From: Eleginops maclovinus
Lineage: Eukaryota > Chordata > Actinopteri > Perciformes > Eleginopidae
Length of the DNA: 64,000 nucleotides
NCBI RefSeq assembly: GCF_036324505.1
Contig: NC_086352.1
Location: 5,474,501-5,538,500 of the forward strand
Direction of reading: 5' to 3'
In this document: piece by piece, positions 16,665 to 27,283 of the stretch
Layout: each line of letters opens with the position of its first letter
How positions within the stretch are numbered: the stretch's first letter is position 1
Translations under genes and position numbers: made by a program
The notes under the pieces: generated by a model
Database searches by the model: none
Told to the model about the DNA's origin: nothing
What the model saw: only the letters and a program-made list of their open reading frames with translations

Positions 16665-16727
<63 letters not shown>
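16665..16727. repeat. (TG)n microsatellite
   Basis: About 63 bp of TG, ending in a G run. Confidence 0.95.
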
Positions 16728-16730
<3 letters not shown>

Positions 16731-17030
16731 GGGGGTTTCTGAACATAGCTCAGAGGATAAGAATGAAAAACAGTAAGACCTTATCCAACACACAGGTCAC
16801 ATGGAGCTTTCTCACACACATGAACACACACTTATAATCTGAGACATGCACATACTGCCTCAGAAGCAGCTATTCAAACACACACAGTTTGTATCTTTGT
16901 ATCTGCTCACCTGTGTCTGCAGTTTTAGTTCCTCTGTTTTTGTGAATCACTCCATATCCTAATCCAGGGATTTGTTGTATAAACCATTCAAAAATCCATC
17001 CAGAAACAGGGAGAATAACTCCAATCCAGA

Positions 17031-17032
<2 letters not shown>
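16728..17032. other. No gene seen
   Basis: Unique sequence between two TG tracts with no supported feature. Confidence 0.4.

Positions 17033-17116
<84 letters not shown>
17033..17116. repeat. (TG)n microsatellite
   Basis: About 84 bp of pure TG, directly beside the CpG-rich segment. Confidence 0.97.
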
Positions 17117-17117
<1 letters not shown>

Positions 17118-17126
17118 AGCTCTGCA

Positions 17127-17475
17127 AACTGTGCTCACACAAACACACTGGAGCGGGGAGCCAGGTGGCGGAGCAGCAGCGGCAGCAGAGACCCGGTGTG
17201 TGGGGAAGAAGAGTCCGACTCTGCGCAGCTTTCACCCCGAGAACGGTGCACCCTGCCCGGGTTGCAGCGGAGGTGTCAGAGGGGGTCTGCGGTTCTCGGT
17301 AGTCCCGGATGTTGCGTGAGCCGCTCGGTGATCACTGTGAGACGGACACACTCTGTACTCAGCTCCCCCAGAAGAATGAGGCTGCAGCAACACTATCCCC
17401 CCACACACACGCACACACATACACAAGGATAAACCCCGCCCCCTTACACCGGCTAAGCCAATCAGAGGGAGGCTC
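17127..17475 (-). promoter_or_regulatory. CpG-rich segment with GC box and CCAAT box
   Basis: I count about 17 CpG in roughly 210 bp between 17130 and 17345, far above the surrounding DNA. A 'ccccgccccc' GC box lies at 17434-17443 and CCAAT at 17458-17462. On the minus strand this gives ATTGG, then GGGGCGGGG, then a GC-rich leader, the usual order of a TATA-less vertebrate promoter and first exon. Overlapping open frames are not recognisable proteins. No downstream exon was identified, so the direction and the promoter call are inferred. Confidence 0.45.
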
Positions 17476-17640
17476 CATCTCTCCCCTTTCTCTCTCCTCA
17501 TTCAACTCAAAGGCTTTATTTATTTATTATTTACAGTTTTAATTTCTATCTAATGCTATTTTACAATGTTTGTCACCACGTCTTAAAGCTTTTAACGTTT
17601 TTGTAAAAATTATTCATTTAAATTGAAAGTATGAACCTGC

Positions 17641-17798
17641 AGTTTGTTTGTGTAAGATGCATCCAAAAAGAACTGGGTCATGAGCTGTGACCTTAAAACG
17701 TGCCAACTCCTCATCTTTAATGAATCACACATATTAATATAGCACGGAATTATTCAATTAGTTCCTTCACAGAAACATTTACACTTCAAATACATATT
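17641..17798 (+). repeat. 158-bp direct repeat, copy 2
   Basis: The partner of 16487-16644, offset by 1154 bp. The differences are 'caattag' for 'caataag', 'ttcacag' for 'ttcgcag' and 'atacata' for 'ataaata'. Confidence 0.95.
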
Positions 17799-18972
<1,174 letters not shown>

Positions 18973-19040
18973 TATTCAAGGTGAGGCGTCATATGCAAAT
19001 AGTCCATATGTGCTGCCTGTCACAGCCGCAGTCTCACAGG

Positions 19041-19041
<1 letters not shown>

Positions 19042-19113
<72 letters not shown>
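19042..19113. repeat. (TG)n microsatellite
   Basis: About 72 bp of TG. Confidence 0.97.
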
Positions 19114-19114
<1 letters not shown>

Positions 19115-19229
19115 CAGATGATAGTTGGCAGAGTGTGTGTTTGTGTGTTTGGGGTCAGAGGGGAGATTGGACGCCTTAAAGGACAGCTGGTGGAGCGTCC
19201 TTAAGAAAAGAGCATTACTGTACACCACA

Positions 19230-19231
<2 letters not shown>

Positions 19232-19292
<61 letters not shown>
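19232..19292. repeat. (CA)n microsatellite
   Basis: About 61 bp of CA. Confidence 0.97.
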
Positions 19293-19295
<3 letters not shown>

Positions 19296-19437
19296 TTACA
19301 AAACAATTAACCTTCTCTGACCCGCCGTCTGCTCGCTGCAGAGCTACTGCTCTTCTTTCATGTAAAACTTTGGTGATACATTTTGTTTTCTGTAAAGTTT
19401 TTAAAATAAGTTGTAAGAATAAAGAAACCCTGTTCTG

Positions 19438-19523
19438 CTTGTTGGGGTTTCTCTCTCCTATAGTGTGTTATATAGGTATTAGTGCATGTTAATGGTCTGC
19501 AAAGGCTAAGATCCCTGTGTTAC
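19438..19523 (+). repeat. Dispersed repeat, shared with 30.7 kb
   Basis: The core 'ggtctgcaaaggctaagatc' with flanking 'agtgtgttatatagg' and 'agtgcatgt' corresponds to 30697-30780. This phrase is common in teleost genomes, which I recall rather than compute. The family is not assigned. Confidence 0.65.
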
Positions 19524-19733
19524 CAATCTCAACAGTCGGCCAGCTAACCAATCAGAGCAGACTGGGCTCTGGTTTCAGACAGAGGGTGAAAAGAGGAGCT
19601 GCAGCTCAGGCAGTATGAGAAACATAAAGAGCTTTCTGAACATTAGAGCATGGAGACAAGTCCCATACTTACAAACCTGCAGGATCTCTACAGACCTCTG
19701 GGTGTTCTTTGTGCAGGAAGAAAGACAAGGTTT

Positions 19734-20530
19734 CAAGGTTTCAAGGTTTTATTGGTCATATGCACAGCAGATACAGCGTATATGTTGGCAATGAAAATCT
19801 TATGTCCCATGCTCCTCCAACAACTCAACATACATGGTGCAAATAAGATAATAAAATAGTGCAAAAAGAGAGAAGAATATTTACAGTAACAACAGTAAAG
19901 ATTTGAGGATGTGAAATATATACATATGTGGAATACATTGAGAGTATTTAAACACTTTACACTGTTGAATGAGGAGGTATGGACAGATGCATATATTATG
20001 TATAGCAGATGTATATGGCAGATATGTACAATATATAGATATGTGTACTATAAACAGATATGTATGGCAGATGTGTATAATATATATATATATGTATGTG
20101 TGTACTATAAACAGATGTGAGTAGACATCCACAGAGCTCAGGAGTTCAGTAGTCTTATAGCCTGTGGTATAAAACTGTCTCTGAGTCTGGTGGTCTTGGT
20201 CCGGATGCTGCGGTACCGTCTGCCAGACGGCAGCAGACAGAACAGATTGTTGCTGGGGTGATGGGGGTCCTTTAATATCCTACCGGCCTTCTTCCTACAC
20301 CGCTGGGTGTAGAGGTCCTCCATGGATGGCAACTCCGTCCTGGTGATGTGCTGAGCAGTTTTCACCACCCTCTGTAGAGTCTTACGGTTGAGGGCGGTGC
20401 AACTGCCATACCAGGCGGTGATGCAGCCAGTCAGGATACTCTCGATGGTGCACCTGTAGAAGTTGCAGAGTATCCTGGAGTCCATGTTGAACTTCCGCAG
20501 CCTTACTTTCAGCCTGTGCAGCTGAAAGTA
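19734..20530 (-). mobile_element. 5'-truncated L2/CR1/Rex-like LINE, 3' end
   Basis: On the minus strand it encodes the C-terminal end of a non-LTR retrotransposon ORF2 protein, followed by about 400 bp of untranslated sequence. It closes, at the lower-coordinate edge, in three 8-bp units ('aaggtttc' twice, then 'aaggtttt', read on the plus strand at 19734-19752). Short tandem tails of this kind are typical of the L2/CR1 group. The 5' edge is near 20530, next to a foldback. The UTR part contains a ~55-bp AT-rich repetition at 19976-20117. Confidence 0.85.
20138..20485 (-). pseudogene. LINE ORF2 C-terminal fragment (reverse transcriptase end)
   Basis: A 115-residue frame reads 'MDSRILCNFYRCTIESIL', then 'GCITAWYGSCTALNRK', 'LQRVVKTAQHITRTELP' and 'LLPSGRRYRSIRTKTTRLR', ending 'FIPQAIRLLNS' at a natural stop. 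These phrases are characteristic of the region after the reverse-transcriptase domain in L2/CR1/Rex-type fish LINEs. The frame is open further upstream to about 20553, but the catalytic palm and endonuclease are absent, so it is a dead-on-arrival copy. It keeps the frame over its whole length, so it is relatively young. The methionine is internal and not a real start. Confidence 0.85.
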
Positions 20531-20640
20531 AACAAGGTCCTGTTTCTGCTGAAGGAAAACAGATTAGAGGAGGTACATTGCAAACCAACAGCTTATTACA
20601 TATCACTAAAGAAGGAAATGCTTTTAGAAGAAAGGAGAAA
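20531..20640 (+). repeat. ~110-bp direct repeat, copy 1
   Basis: Shares 'cctgtttctgctga', 'acatatcactgaag'-like sequence and 'tcgcttttagaagaaa'-like sequence with 20748-20857, offset 217 bp. The LINE 5' edge abuts it. Confidence 0.75.
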
Positions 20641-20747
20641 ACCCTGACGTCCACGAGAGAAGGACGAACATTAAAGCGTGGAAACAGCAGAGGCTTAACT
20701 TTGATTCAGTGTTTCCTTTTGGAAGAAACACAACATGCAGCTCACAG

Positions 20748-20857
20748 TAAACCACGTCCTGTTTCTGCTGATGGTAAGTACAGAGACATTGACGGGCAAA
20801 ATGCAAATGAACGGCGAATTATACATCACTGAAGAGAGGATCGCTTTTAGAAGAAAT
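20748..20857 (+). repeat. ~110-bp direct repeat, copy 2
   Basis: The diverged partner of 20531-20640. Here the segment is preceded by 'cagctcacagtaaaccacg'. Confidence 0.75.
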
Positions 20858-21525
20858 CTAAATTGGAGATGATTTCCTCCATTAACACGAGAAAGATATC
20901 TCCGAATGATAAGACTCTTTTAATTACAGGGTTTTAGCTTCTGATTTTGTTATGCTTTCTTGTAATTATGGGATTCATGATGCCGAACATAAATGCTAAA
21001 TAAGCACTATCCATGGTATTTAAATGATCAGATTTCCATTTTAACATTATCATTTCTCTTGCCGTGATTTAGTTTTAAAGATAATGACATGCAAACACAT
21101 CATTGTGAAATATGGAAGTGCTCATTAAGACAAATGTTCTTCATAAAAATAAATAAAAGCAGTGATTAATAACACAGATTTGCAAAAGCTGATGTTTACA
21201 GTTTTGCATTCACATCTGTACATTTATAGAGTTTCAAAATAAAAGCCATCATCATCGCTGAGTGTGTCTTTCCATAAAAATGTCTCCAATTGAATGAAGA
21301 GAGATTAATAATGATCAATTAAGCCTTATGTGGCAGAAAGAATATTTAGAAAGGGATTTAAAGATATTTGTGTTTGCTCTAACAATGTCTGAGTTATTCT
21401 CAAAATAACGAGAAAATTGCTAAATGCAGAAAATGTTTTAAATGATGACACTCTTTTTGCAACAGCTGTTTCCCACACAGCGTTGCATTCCTACTCTTCT
21501 AAAAACAGATATGAATAAATCAAGT
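20858..21525. other. AT-rich stretch, no gene seen
   Basis: No supported feature. 'ttcaaaataaaagcc' at 21233 recurs at 21528, 21620 and 37770. Confidence 0.45.
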
Positions 21526-21665
21526 TTTTCAAAATAAAAGCCTCTCATAAGGAGCTCTGAGCTCTTTGTGTTTCTACAATAATGCAAAGTTGCAAAGAAT
21601 AAGATTAAAGCTCTTCTTCAAAATAAAAGCCTCTCATAAGGAGTTCTGAGCATGTCCTCTTGTTT
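21526..21665 (+). repeat. Short tandem duplication, ~92-bp offset
   Basis: 'ttcaaaataaaagcctctca' plus 'taaggagNtctgagc' occurs twice, at about 21528 and 21620. Confidence 0.8.
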
Positions 21666-21827
21666 CTGTCTTTCCTCAAAACCGTCTCCAAGGTTCCTCT
21701 GAAGTTTCTGTTACATGTCTGCAGTTTATTGGTATGTGAGACTGCAGACACACGTTAATATTTGATGAGCTGCCAGATGGCCGAGTGGAGCCTTTGATAA
21801 GCGTCTTTAACATAGGTAGTCAAACAC

Positions 21828-21831
<4 letters not shown>

Positions 21832-21921
<90 letters not shown>

Positions 21922-21930
21922 TGTGTGTGT
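21832..21930. repeat. (TG)n microsatellite
   Basis: About 99 bp of TG with one 'tttg' interruption. A CA tract follows 90 bp later. Confidence 0.97.
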
Positions 21931-22020
21931 TTTCAATGCCGGCGTTCCTGCGATCAAAGAAGCCAACTCCAATGGCAGACACAAGTCAAGAGCCAGCCGC
22001 ACACATCTATTATTCATCAA

Positions 22021-22052
22021 ACACACACAAACACACACACACAAACACACAC

Positions 22053-22125
<73 letters not shown>
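22021..22125. repeat. (CA)n microsatellite
   Basis: About 105 bp of CA with 'caaaca' and 'cgca' interruptions at the left end. Confidence 0.97.
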
Positions 22126-22129
<4 letters not shown>

Positions 22130-22259
22130 GTTCCAAAAGCGTGGCGTTATGCTGAGACAAAGGCTTTTGACGTAAAGTGTCAGAAATATTATTCTATGTT
22201 TTATGAAAATAAGGGGATTCATTTCCCCCTCCCCCCTCAATGGAAATGTTACAATGACT

Positions 22260-22809
22260 TGAATCTCTGGCTAACACACACCTATCCTAATGCTAATGTT
22301 AGCATGGTAGCACTCTCAAAATGACTGCACACATGTTGACGCTCAGCATGCGTAATGTTTAGCATGCTAGCAGTGAAAAGGCTACTGGATGTTGATGGTT
22401 AGCAGGTATAATGTTTAGCATGTTCACCATCTCATTTCTCTCTTAGTTCATCTTTGTTTCAATGTGAAGCTCCTCATTTCTGACATCTTCCTCTCTTACC
22501 TTCCCGTCAGGCACTTTCACTTGTACAGATCACTGTTGTATCATCTCATCTGACCCTGACATACACCCATCTCTGCTGGTGTTGTTAATTTAAACTAACA
22601 ATCTTTGTTTTCTATGTGGAACACATCTGCTCAAATCATCAGTGTTTTAATCAGGATTTAAAATCCATTTAGTCATGTTTTTGAGGATGCTAACATATGC
22701 TAATTATCAGTTAACACAAAGTCCAGCTGAGCCGATCAAAGTATTACACAGGTAAATAATATCAGCATGCTAACACGCTCAATATGACAATGCTCACGTG
22801 TTGACATTC
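22260..22809 (+). repeat. GCTAAC-rich tandem region, left part
   Basis: Diverged units built of 'gctaacatg', 'tagcatgctagcagtgaaa' and 'gatgttgatggttagcag'. The block 'agcatgctaacacgctcaat' at 22766 recurs at 25867, and with one change ('aatacgctc') near 26123. The Tc1 element and the 16-bp array interrupt this region on its right. Confidence 0.75.
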
Positions 22810-22817
22810 AGCATGTA
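22810..22817 (+). other. AGCATGTA, possible left target duplication, with Tc1 TA site
   Basis: 'AGCATGTA' occurs here and at 25711-25718. Its last two bases are the TA target of the Tc1 element. It may be the 8-bp target duplication of the insertion holding the 16-bp array. Confidence 0.4.
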
Positions 22818-23016
22818 CAGTGGGGCAAAAAAGTATTTAGTCAGCCACCAATTGTGCAAGTTCTCCCATTTCAAAAGATGAGAGAGGCCTGTAATTTTTA
22901 TCATAGGTATACCTCAACTATGAGAGACAGAATGGGGGAAACAATCCAGGAAATCACATTGTCTGATTGTTAAAGAATTTATTTCAAATGATTGTGGAAA
23001 ATAAGTATTTGGTCAA
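22818..23016 (+). repeat. Tc1 left terminal inverted repeat with two direct repeats
   Basis: The outer 'aagtatttagtca' (22831-22843) and inner 'aagtatttggtca' (23003-23015) are the paired transposase-binding-type repeats of an IR/DR arrangement, as known in Sleeping Beauty-like elements. Confidence 0.9.
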
Positions 23017-23026
23017 TAACAAAAGT

Positions 23027-24052
23027 TCATCTCAATACTTTGTTATATACCCTTTGTTGGCAATGACAGAGGTCAAAGGTTTTCTGTAAGTCTTCACAAG
23101 GTTTCCACACTGTTGCTGGTATTTTGGCCCATTCCTCCATGCAGATCTCCTCTAAAGCAGTGATGTGTTGGGGCTGTCGCTGGGCAACACGGACTTTCAA
23201 CTCCCTCCAAAGATTTTCTATGGGGTTGAGATCTGGAGACTGGCTAGGCCACTCCAGGACCTTGAAATGCTTCTTACGAAGCCACTCCTTCGTTGCCCTG
23301 GCGGTGTGTTTGGGATCATTGTCATGCTGAAAGACCCAGCCACGCTTCATCTTCAGTGCCCTTGCTGATGGAAGGAGGTTTTCACTCCAAACCTCACGAT
23401 ACATGGCCCCATTCATTCTTTCCTTTACACGGATCAGTTGTCTAGGTCCCTTTGCAGAAGAACAGCCCCAAAGCTTGATGTTTCCCCCCCCATGCTTCAC
23501 AGTAGGTATGGTGTTCTTTGGATGCAACTCTGCATTCTTTCTCCTCCAAACACGACCAGTTGAGTTTTTACCAAAAAGTTCTATTTTGGTTTCATCTGAC
23601 CATATGACATTCTCCCAGTCCTCTTCTGGATCATCCAAATGCCCTCTAGCAAACTTCAGACGGGCCTGGACATGTACTGGCTTAAGCAGGGGGACACGTC
23701 TGGAACTGCAGGATTTAAGTCCCTGGCGGCGTAGTGTGTTACTGATGGTAGCCTCTGTTACTTTGGTCCCAGCTCTCTGCAGGTCATTCACTAGGTCCCC
23801 CCGTGTGGTTCTGGGATTTTTGCTCACCGTTCTTGTGATCGTTTTGACCCCACGGGGTGAGATCTTGCGTGGAGCCCCAGATCGAGGGAGATTAGCAGTG
23901 GTCTTGTATGTCTTCCATTTTCTAATAATTGCTCCCACAGTTGATTTCTTCACACCAAGCTGCTTACCTATTGCAGATTCAGTTTTCCCAGCCTGGTGCA
24001 GGTCTACAATTTTGTCTCTGGTCTCCTTTGACAGCTCTTTGGTCTTGGCCAT
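23027..24052 (-). CDS. Tc1 transposase, 341 aa, altered C-terminus
   Basis: This encodes the cut-and-paste transposase that binds the terminal repeats and moves the element into TA sites. The start is '[20 protein letters not shown]', the standard N-terminus. Residues about 1-57 and 66-120 form the two helix-turn-helix DNA-binding parts, joined by a GAPR hinge (59-62, usually GRPR). The catalytic DD34E triad is visible: D153 in WSDETK, D244 in FQHDNDPKH and E279 in NPIENLW, with the same spacing as Sleeping Beauty. The conserved [10 protein letters not shown] is present. After 'KIPATV' (residue 315) the family C-terminus is replaced by an unrelated tail. The expected '[11 protein letters not shown]' ending is readable in another frame, stopping at 23032-23034, so a 2-nt deletion near 23103-23108 has shifted the last ~26 residues. 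The triad is intact, but activity is doubtful. Confidence 0.93.
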   Translation of the reverse strand: MAKTKELSKETRDKIVDLHQAGKTESAIGKQLGVKKSTVGAIIRKWKTYKTTANLPRSGAPRKISPRGVKTITRTVSKNPRTTRGDLVNDLQRAGTKVTEATISNTLRRQGLKSCSSRRVPLLKPVHVQARLKFARGHLDDPEEDWENVIWSDETKIELFGKNSTGRVWRRKNAELHPKNTIPTVKHGGGNIKLWGCSSAKGPRQLIRVKERMNGAMYREVWSENLLPSARALKMKRGWVFQHDNDPKHTARATKEWLRKKHFKVLEWPSQSPDLNPIENLWRELKVRVAQRQPQHITALEEICMEEWAKIPATVWKPCEDLQKTFDLCHCQQRVYNKVLR

Positions 24053-24218
24053 AGTGGAGTTTGGAGTATGACTGTTTGAGGTTGTGGACAGGTGTCTTTT
24101 ATACTGATAACGAGTTCAAAAAGGTGCCATTAATACAGGTAACGAGTGGAGGACAGAGGAGCCTCTTAAAGAAGAAGTTACAGGTCTGTGAGAGCCAGAA
24201 ATCTTGCTTGTTTGTAGG

Positions 24219-24417
24219 TGACCAAATACTTATTTTACCGAGGAATTTACAATTAATTCATTAAAAATCAGACAATGTGATTTCCTGGATTTCTTTTTCT
24301 CATTCTGTCTCTCATAGTTGAGGTATACCTATGATGAAAATTACAGGCCTCTCTCATCTTTTTAAATGGGAGAACTTGCACAATTGGTGGCTGACTAAAT
24401 AGTTTTTTGCCCCACTG
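24219..24417 (-). repeat. Tc1 right terminal inverted repeat
   Basis: The reverse complement of 22818-23016 with scattered differences. Inner direct repeat 'tgaccaaatactt' (24219-24231) and outer 'tgactaaatagtt' (24392-24404). Confidence 0.9.
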
Positions 24418-24432
24418 TATAACAGGGTGCAC

Positions 24433-25183
24433 CCCCTATTCCGACATACCTCTATTCCGACATACCCCTATTCCGACATACCCCTATTCCGACATACCCC
24501 TATTCCGACATGCCTCTATTCCGACATACCCCTATTCCGACATACCCCTATTCCGACATGCCTCTATTCCGACATACCCCTATTCCGACATGCCTCTATT
24601 CCGATATACCCCTATTCCGACATACCCCTATTCCGACATGCCCCTATTCCGACATACCCCTATTCCGACATACCCCTATTCCGACATACCCCTATTCCGA
24701 CATACCCCTATTCCGACATACCCCTATTCCGACATGCCTCTATTCCGACATACCCCTATTCCGACATACCCCTATTCCGACATGCCTCTATTCCGACATA
24801 CCCCTATTCCGACATGCCTCTATTCCGACATACCCCTATTCCGACATACCCCTATTCCGACATGCCTCTATTCCGACATGCCTCTATTCCGACATACCCC
24901 TATTCCGACATACCCCTATTCCGACATGCCTCTATTCCGACATACCCCTATTCCGACATACCCCTATTCCGACATACCTCTATTCCGACATACCCCTATT
25001 CCGACATGCCTCTATTCCGACATGCCTCTATTCCGACATACCCCTATTCCGACATACCCCTATTCCGACATACCTCTATTCCGACATGCCTCTATTCCGA
25101 CATGCCTCTATTCCGACATACCCCTATTCCGACATACCTCTATTCCGACATGCCTCTATTCCGACATGCCTCTATTCCGACAC
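24433..25183 (+). repeat. 16-bp minisatellite, 47 units
   Basis: The unit is 'ccgacatacccctatt', with 47 occurrences of the 'ccgaca' core at a strict 16-bp step from 24441 to 25177. Variants are tacccc, tacctc, tgcctc and one tgcccc; one unit has 'ccgatata'. There are no length changes. Because 16 is not a multiple of 3 and the unit lacks stops, all three forward frames are open for 250-300 codons; these are not genes. Confidence 0.97.
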
Positions 25184-25653
25184 AATTTTAGTACCGCCAT
25201 CCCGACAGTGTACCCAGGCGCGTCGGGGCATCGTCTTCCTTTCATTTGTTTGTGTGTTGTTAACATATACTTTTTGAACATACTCAGTTTATGTTGTGTA
25301 ATATAATACAGCCTGTTGTTGTAATGGATGCACTGACTGGTTGGCACTCAAGTTCGTTGTTGTCTGATCGCCCTGCATCCGATCTGCAAGGGAGTCGCTC
25401 AAAGACAGTTAAAGCTATGCAAGCCATCGAGGCTGCTCCCAATTCTGCGGAGCTGTAGACCGGAGCTGACGGGATGACGATGGAGAGACTTGGAGGAGCA
25501 GTGGCGGTGGATTCGAGAGGGCTATCAGAAGCGTCCATGAGGGAGGAGGGGGGCCTGCGTGTCTGACAGTGTCAACTACCGCTCCGAATGCTTCCACTTA
25601 AGATGAGCTATGCAGACCCAACGCACCATGCCCGAATGTTTGAAGAAATGGAA
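25184..25653. other. Non-repetitive spacer between array and palindrome
   Basis: About 470 bp with moderate CpG content and no recognised coding motif. Its position between inverted copies of the 16-bp unit suggests it is the internal part of a transposon-like unit. Confidence 0.45.
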
Positions 25654-25699
25654 ATACCTCTACTCCGACAATTAGACGTCACTGTCGGAGTAGAGGTAT
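25654..25699. repeat. Palindromic module made of the 16-bp unit
   Basis: Left arm 'atacctctactccgaca' (25654-25670) and right arm 'tgtcggagtagaggtat' (25683-25699) are perfect 17-bp reverse complements with a 12-nt loop containing 'gacgtc'. The arms match the units of the 24433-25183 array, so the last units are in opposite orientation to the array. Confidence 0.9.
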
Positions 25700-25802
25700 G
25701 TCGGAACAGCAGCATGTAACCTGTCTAACACACTAATGTTAGCGTGCTATCTTTGAAACGGCTCATTGATGTTGACAGTGCTAACATTAGCCAATCATCA
25801 TT

Positions 25803-26130
25803 ACACACAAAGCCCAGCTGAGGGTGATGTGTCTTTAGACAGAGGTATCACACACTGATAACAATAGCATGCTAACACGCTCAATATGACAATGCTAACA
25901 TGTTATCATGTAGCATGTAGAACATACTTCCTGTATGTTAACCTGCTATGATGCTAGCAGTGACAGTGTAATTGATGTTGATAGTTAGCAGACATCATTT
26001 AAAGCATGCTACATTTTTGCTTAGCATGTTGCGTGCTAACATTAGCTAATTATAAGTAAACACACTGTCCAGCTGAGGGCGATGTGTCTTTCAATCAAAG
26101 TATTACACACACTGATAATAATAGCATGCT
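25803..26130 (+). repeat. GCTAAC-rich tandem region, right part (period ~254 bp)
   Basis: 'gtccagctgagg' or 'gcccagctgaggg' plus 'gatgtgtcttt' plus 'cacactgataa' plus 'atagcatgctaa' recurs at about 25803 and 26057. A further copy at about 22718 lies left of the insertions. Confidence 0.8.
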
Positions 26131-26137
26131 AATACGC

Positions 26138-26174
26138 TCAATGATGATGATGATGAGGATGATGATGATGATAG
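26138..26174. repeat. (GAT)n microsatellite
   Basis: About 12 GAT triplets with one GAG interruption. Confidence 0.93.
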
Positions 26175-27193
26175 CATTTTAACTCCACAGTTCTAATGTT
26201 TTGTCGAACTGTTTTCAAGCTGTGTTTTTGCCCTTCAACTACTTCATGTCCTCTCTCCGTCAGCTTGGTTAGTCTTAAAGAAAGTCAGTTTTCAGTCACT
26301 CTGACTCACACAAACACATCCAAGGACAACTGCTTCAAGTTCTGCTTCCGTGTGAAAATAGAACAGCAATAGAAATGTCCAGGTTGGGTTCTTTGAATTC
26401 CTGCAGGTTGTTTTCTATGGAAATCTGCTTCATGTTGCTTCCTTTAATCTCACAGGAACAATGAGGGAATCTCAGAACCATGGATTCATTTTCCGCTGCT
26501 TTTTTATTGACTCATCCATAACTCTATATTTTGATTCCAAGGTAAACAGAGAGGCTTACGGCCGTTTTCTGTTCAGTACAGTCATTTATGCAACACCTCC
26601 TGATTGTATTATTTAATCATATAAGGAACACTTAGAAGGTGAAATGAGTAGTGCATGTTGTTAAATGTGTATTTGTGATTCATCCAAACAATAAATGAAA
26701 TGCACTATTTGCCCCAAAATGGTCAAATTAAACACGCCATTAAGGATGTATCATCAGGATTGGTACATCGGCCAAATTTGAATCAGAGGCACTTTAAAAG
26801 CGACAAATATAAATGTATTTAAACAAGAGGAAAATAACAATGTGCCTCTGATTAATGAGCTTGGTTTTCTCCTTGCCAAAAACATCCACCCCAACAAACC
26901 TCATTTCAGCTCGTTTTAAAAGATCTCCCAAATAATAAAACATTGGATTTCTTCCCTGTTTGGTTTCCTGTAGTTGAGTTAGTAATCAGAAAAAAGTCTG
27001 CATCTGAAAACAAGATATATTTAGTAGATACACACAAGAAAATCAATAAAATGACACTGGAAACAAGATGGTTTATTCAGACAAAGACATGAAATCTCAC
27101 CCCAATCTGAGATATGAATAAATCTGAATGTATCAAGAAAAACATTGACAGTGAGCTACAGAAGCCACTGACATTCGATTGTAAAAACCCAAA
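26175..27193. other. 1-kb stretch, no gene seen
   Basis: Ordinary AT-rich sequence without supported features. Confidence 0.45.
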
Positions 27194-27213
27194 GTGTGTG
27201 CGTGTGACTGTGT

Positions 27214-27283
<70 letters not shown>
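27194..27283. repeat. Imperfect (TG)n microsatellite
   Basis: Interrupted by 'cgtgtgac' and 'gag' at the left, with a pure core at 27221-27282. Confidence 0.95.

Larger units (their letters stand above)
22818..24417 (-). mobile_element. Tc1-type DNA transposon, complete ends
   Basis: A 1600-bp element bounded by TA dinucleotides at 22816-22817 and 24418-24419, the Tc1/mariner target duplication. Its ends begin 'cagtggggcaaaaaa' and are inverted repeats of about 200 bp (22818-23016 and 24219-24417). A single transposase frame lies on the minus strand. The sequence is of a type I know to be widespread in teleosts and lampreys. Both ends are well preserved, so the insertion looks recent. The right end has an 'aactattt' for 'aagtattt' difference in its outer repeat. 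Confidence 0.97.

Noticed and set aside
23403..24071. 222-codon plus-strand frame
   Set aside because: It lies antisense to the recognised Tc1 transposase.
24407..25306. Three overlapping plus-strand frames of 254-299 codons
   Set aside because: All three forward frames of the 16-bp array are open at once, which is a property of the repeat and not of a gene.
25156..25597. Small minus-strand frames in the spacer after the 16-bp array
   Set aside because: Short, domainless and within a probable mobile block.
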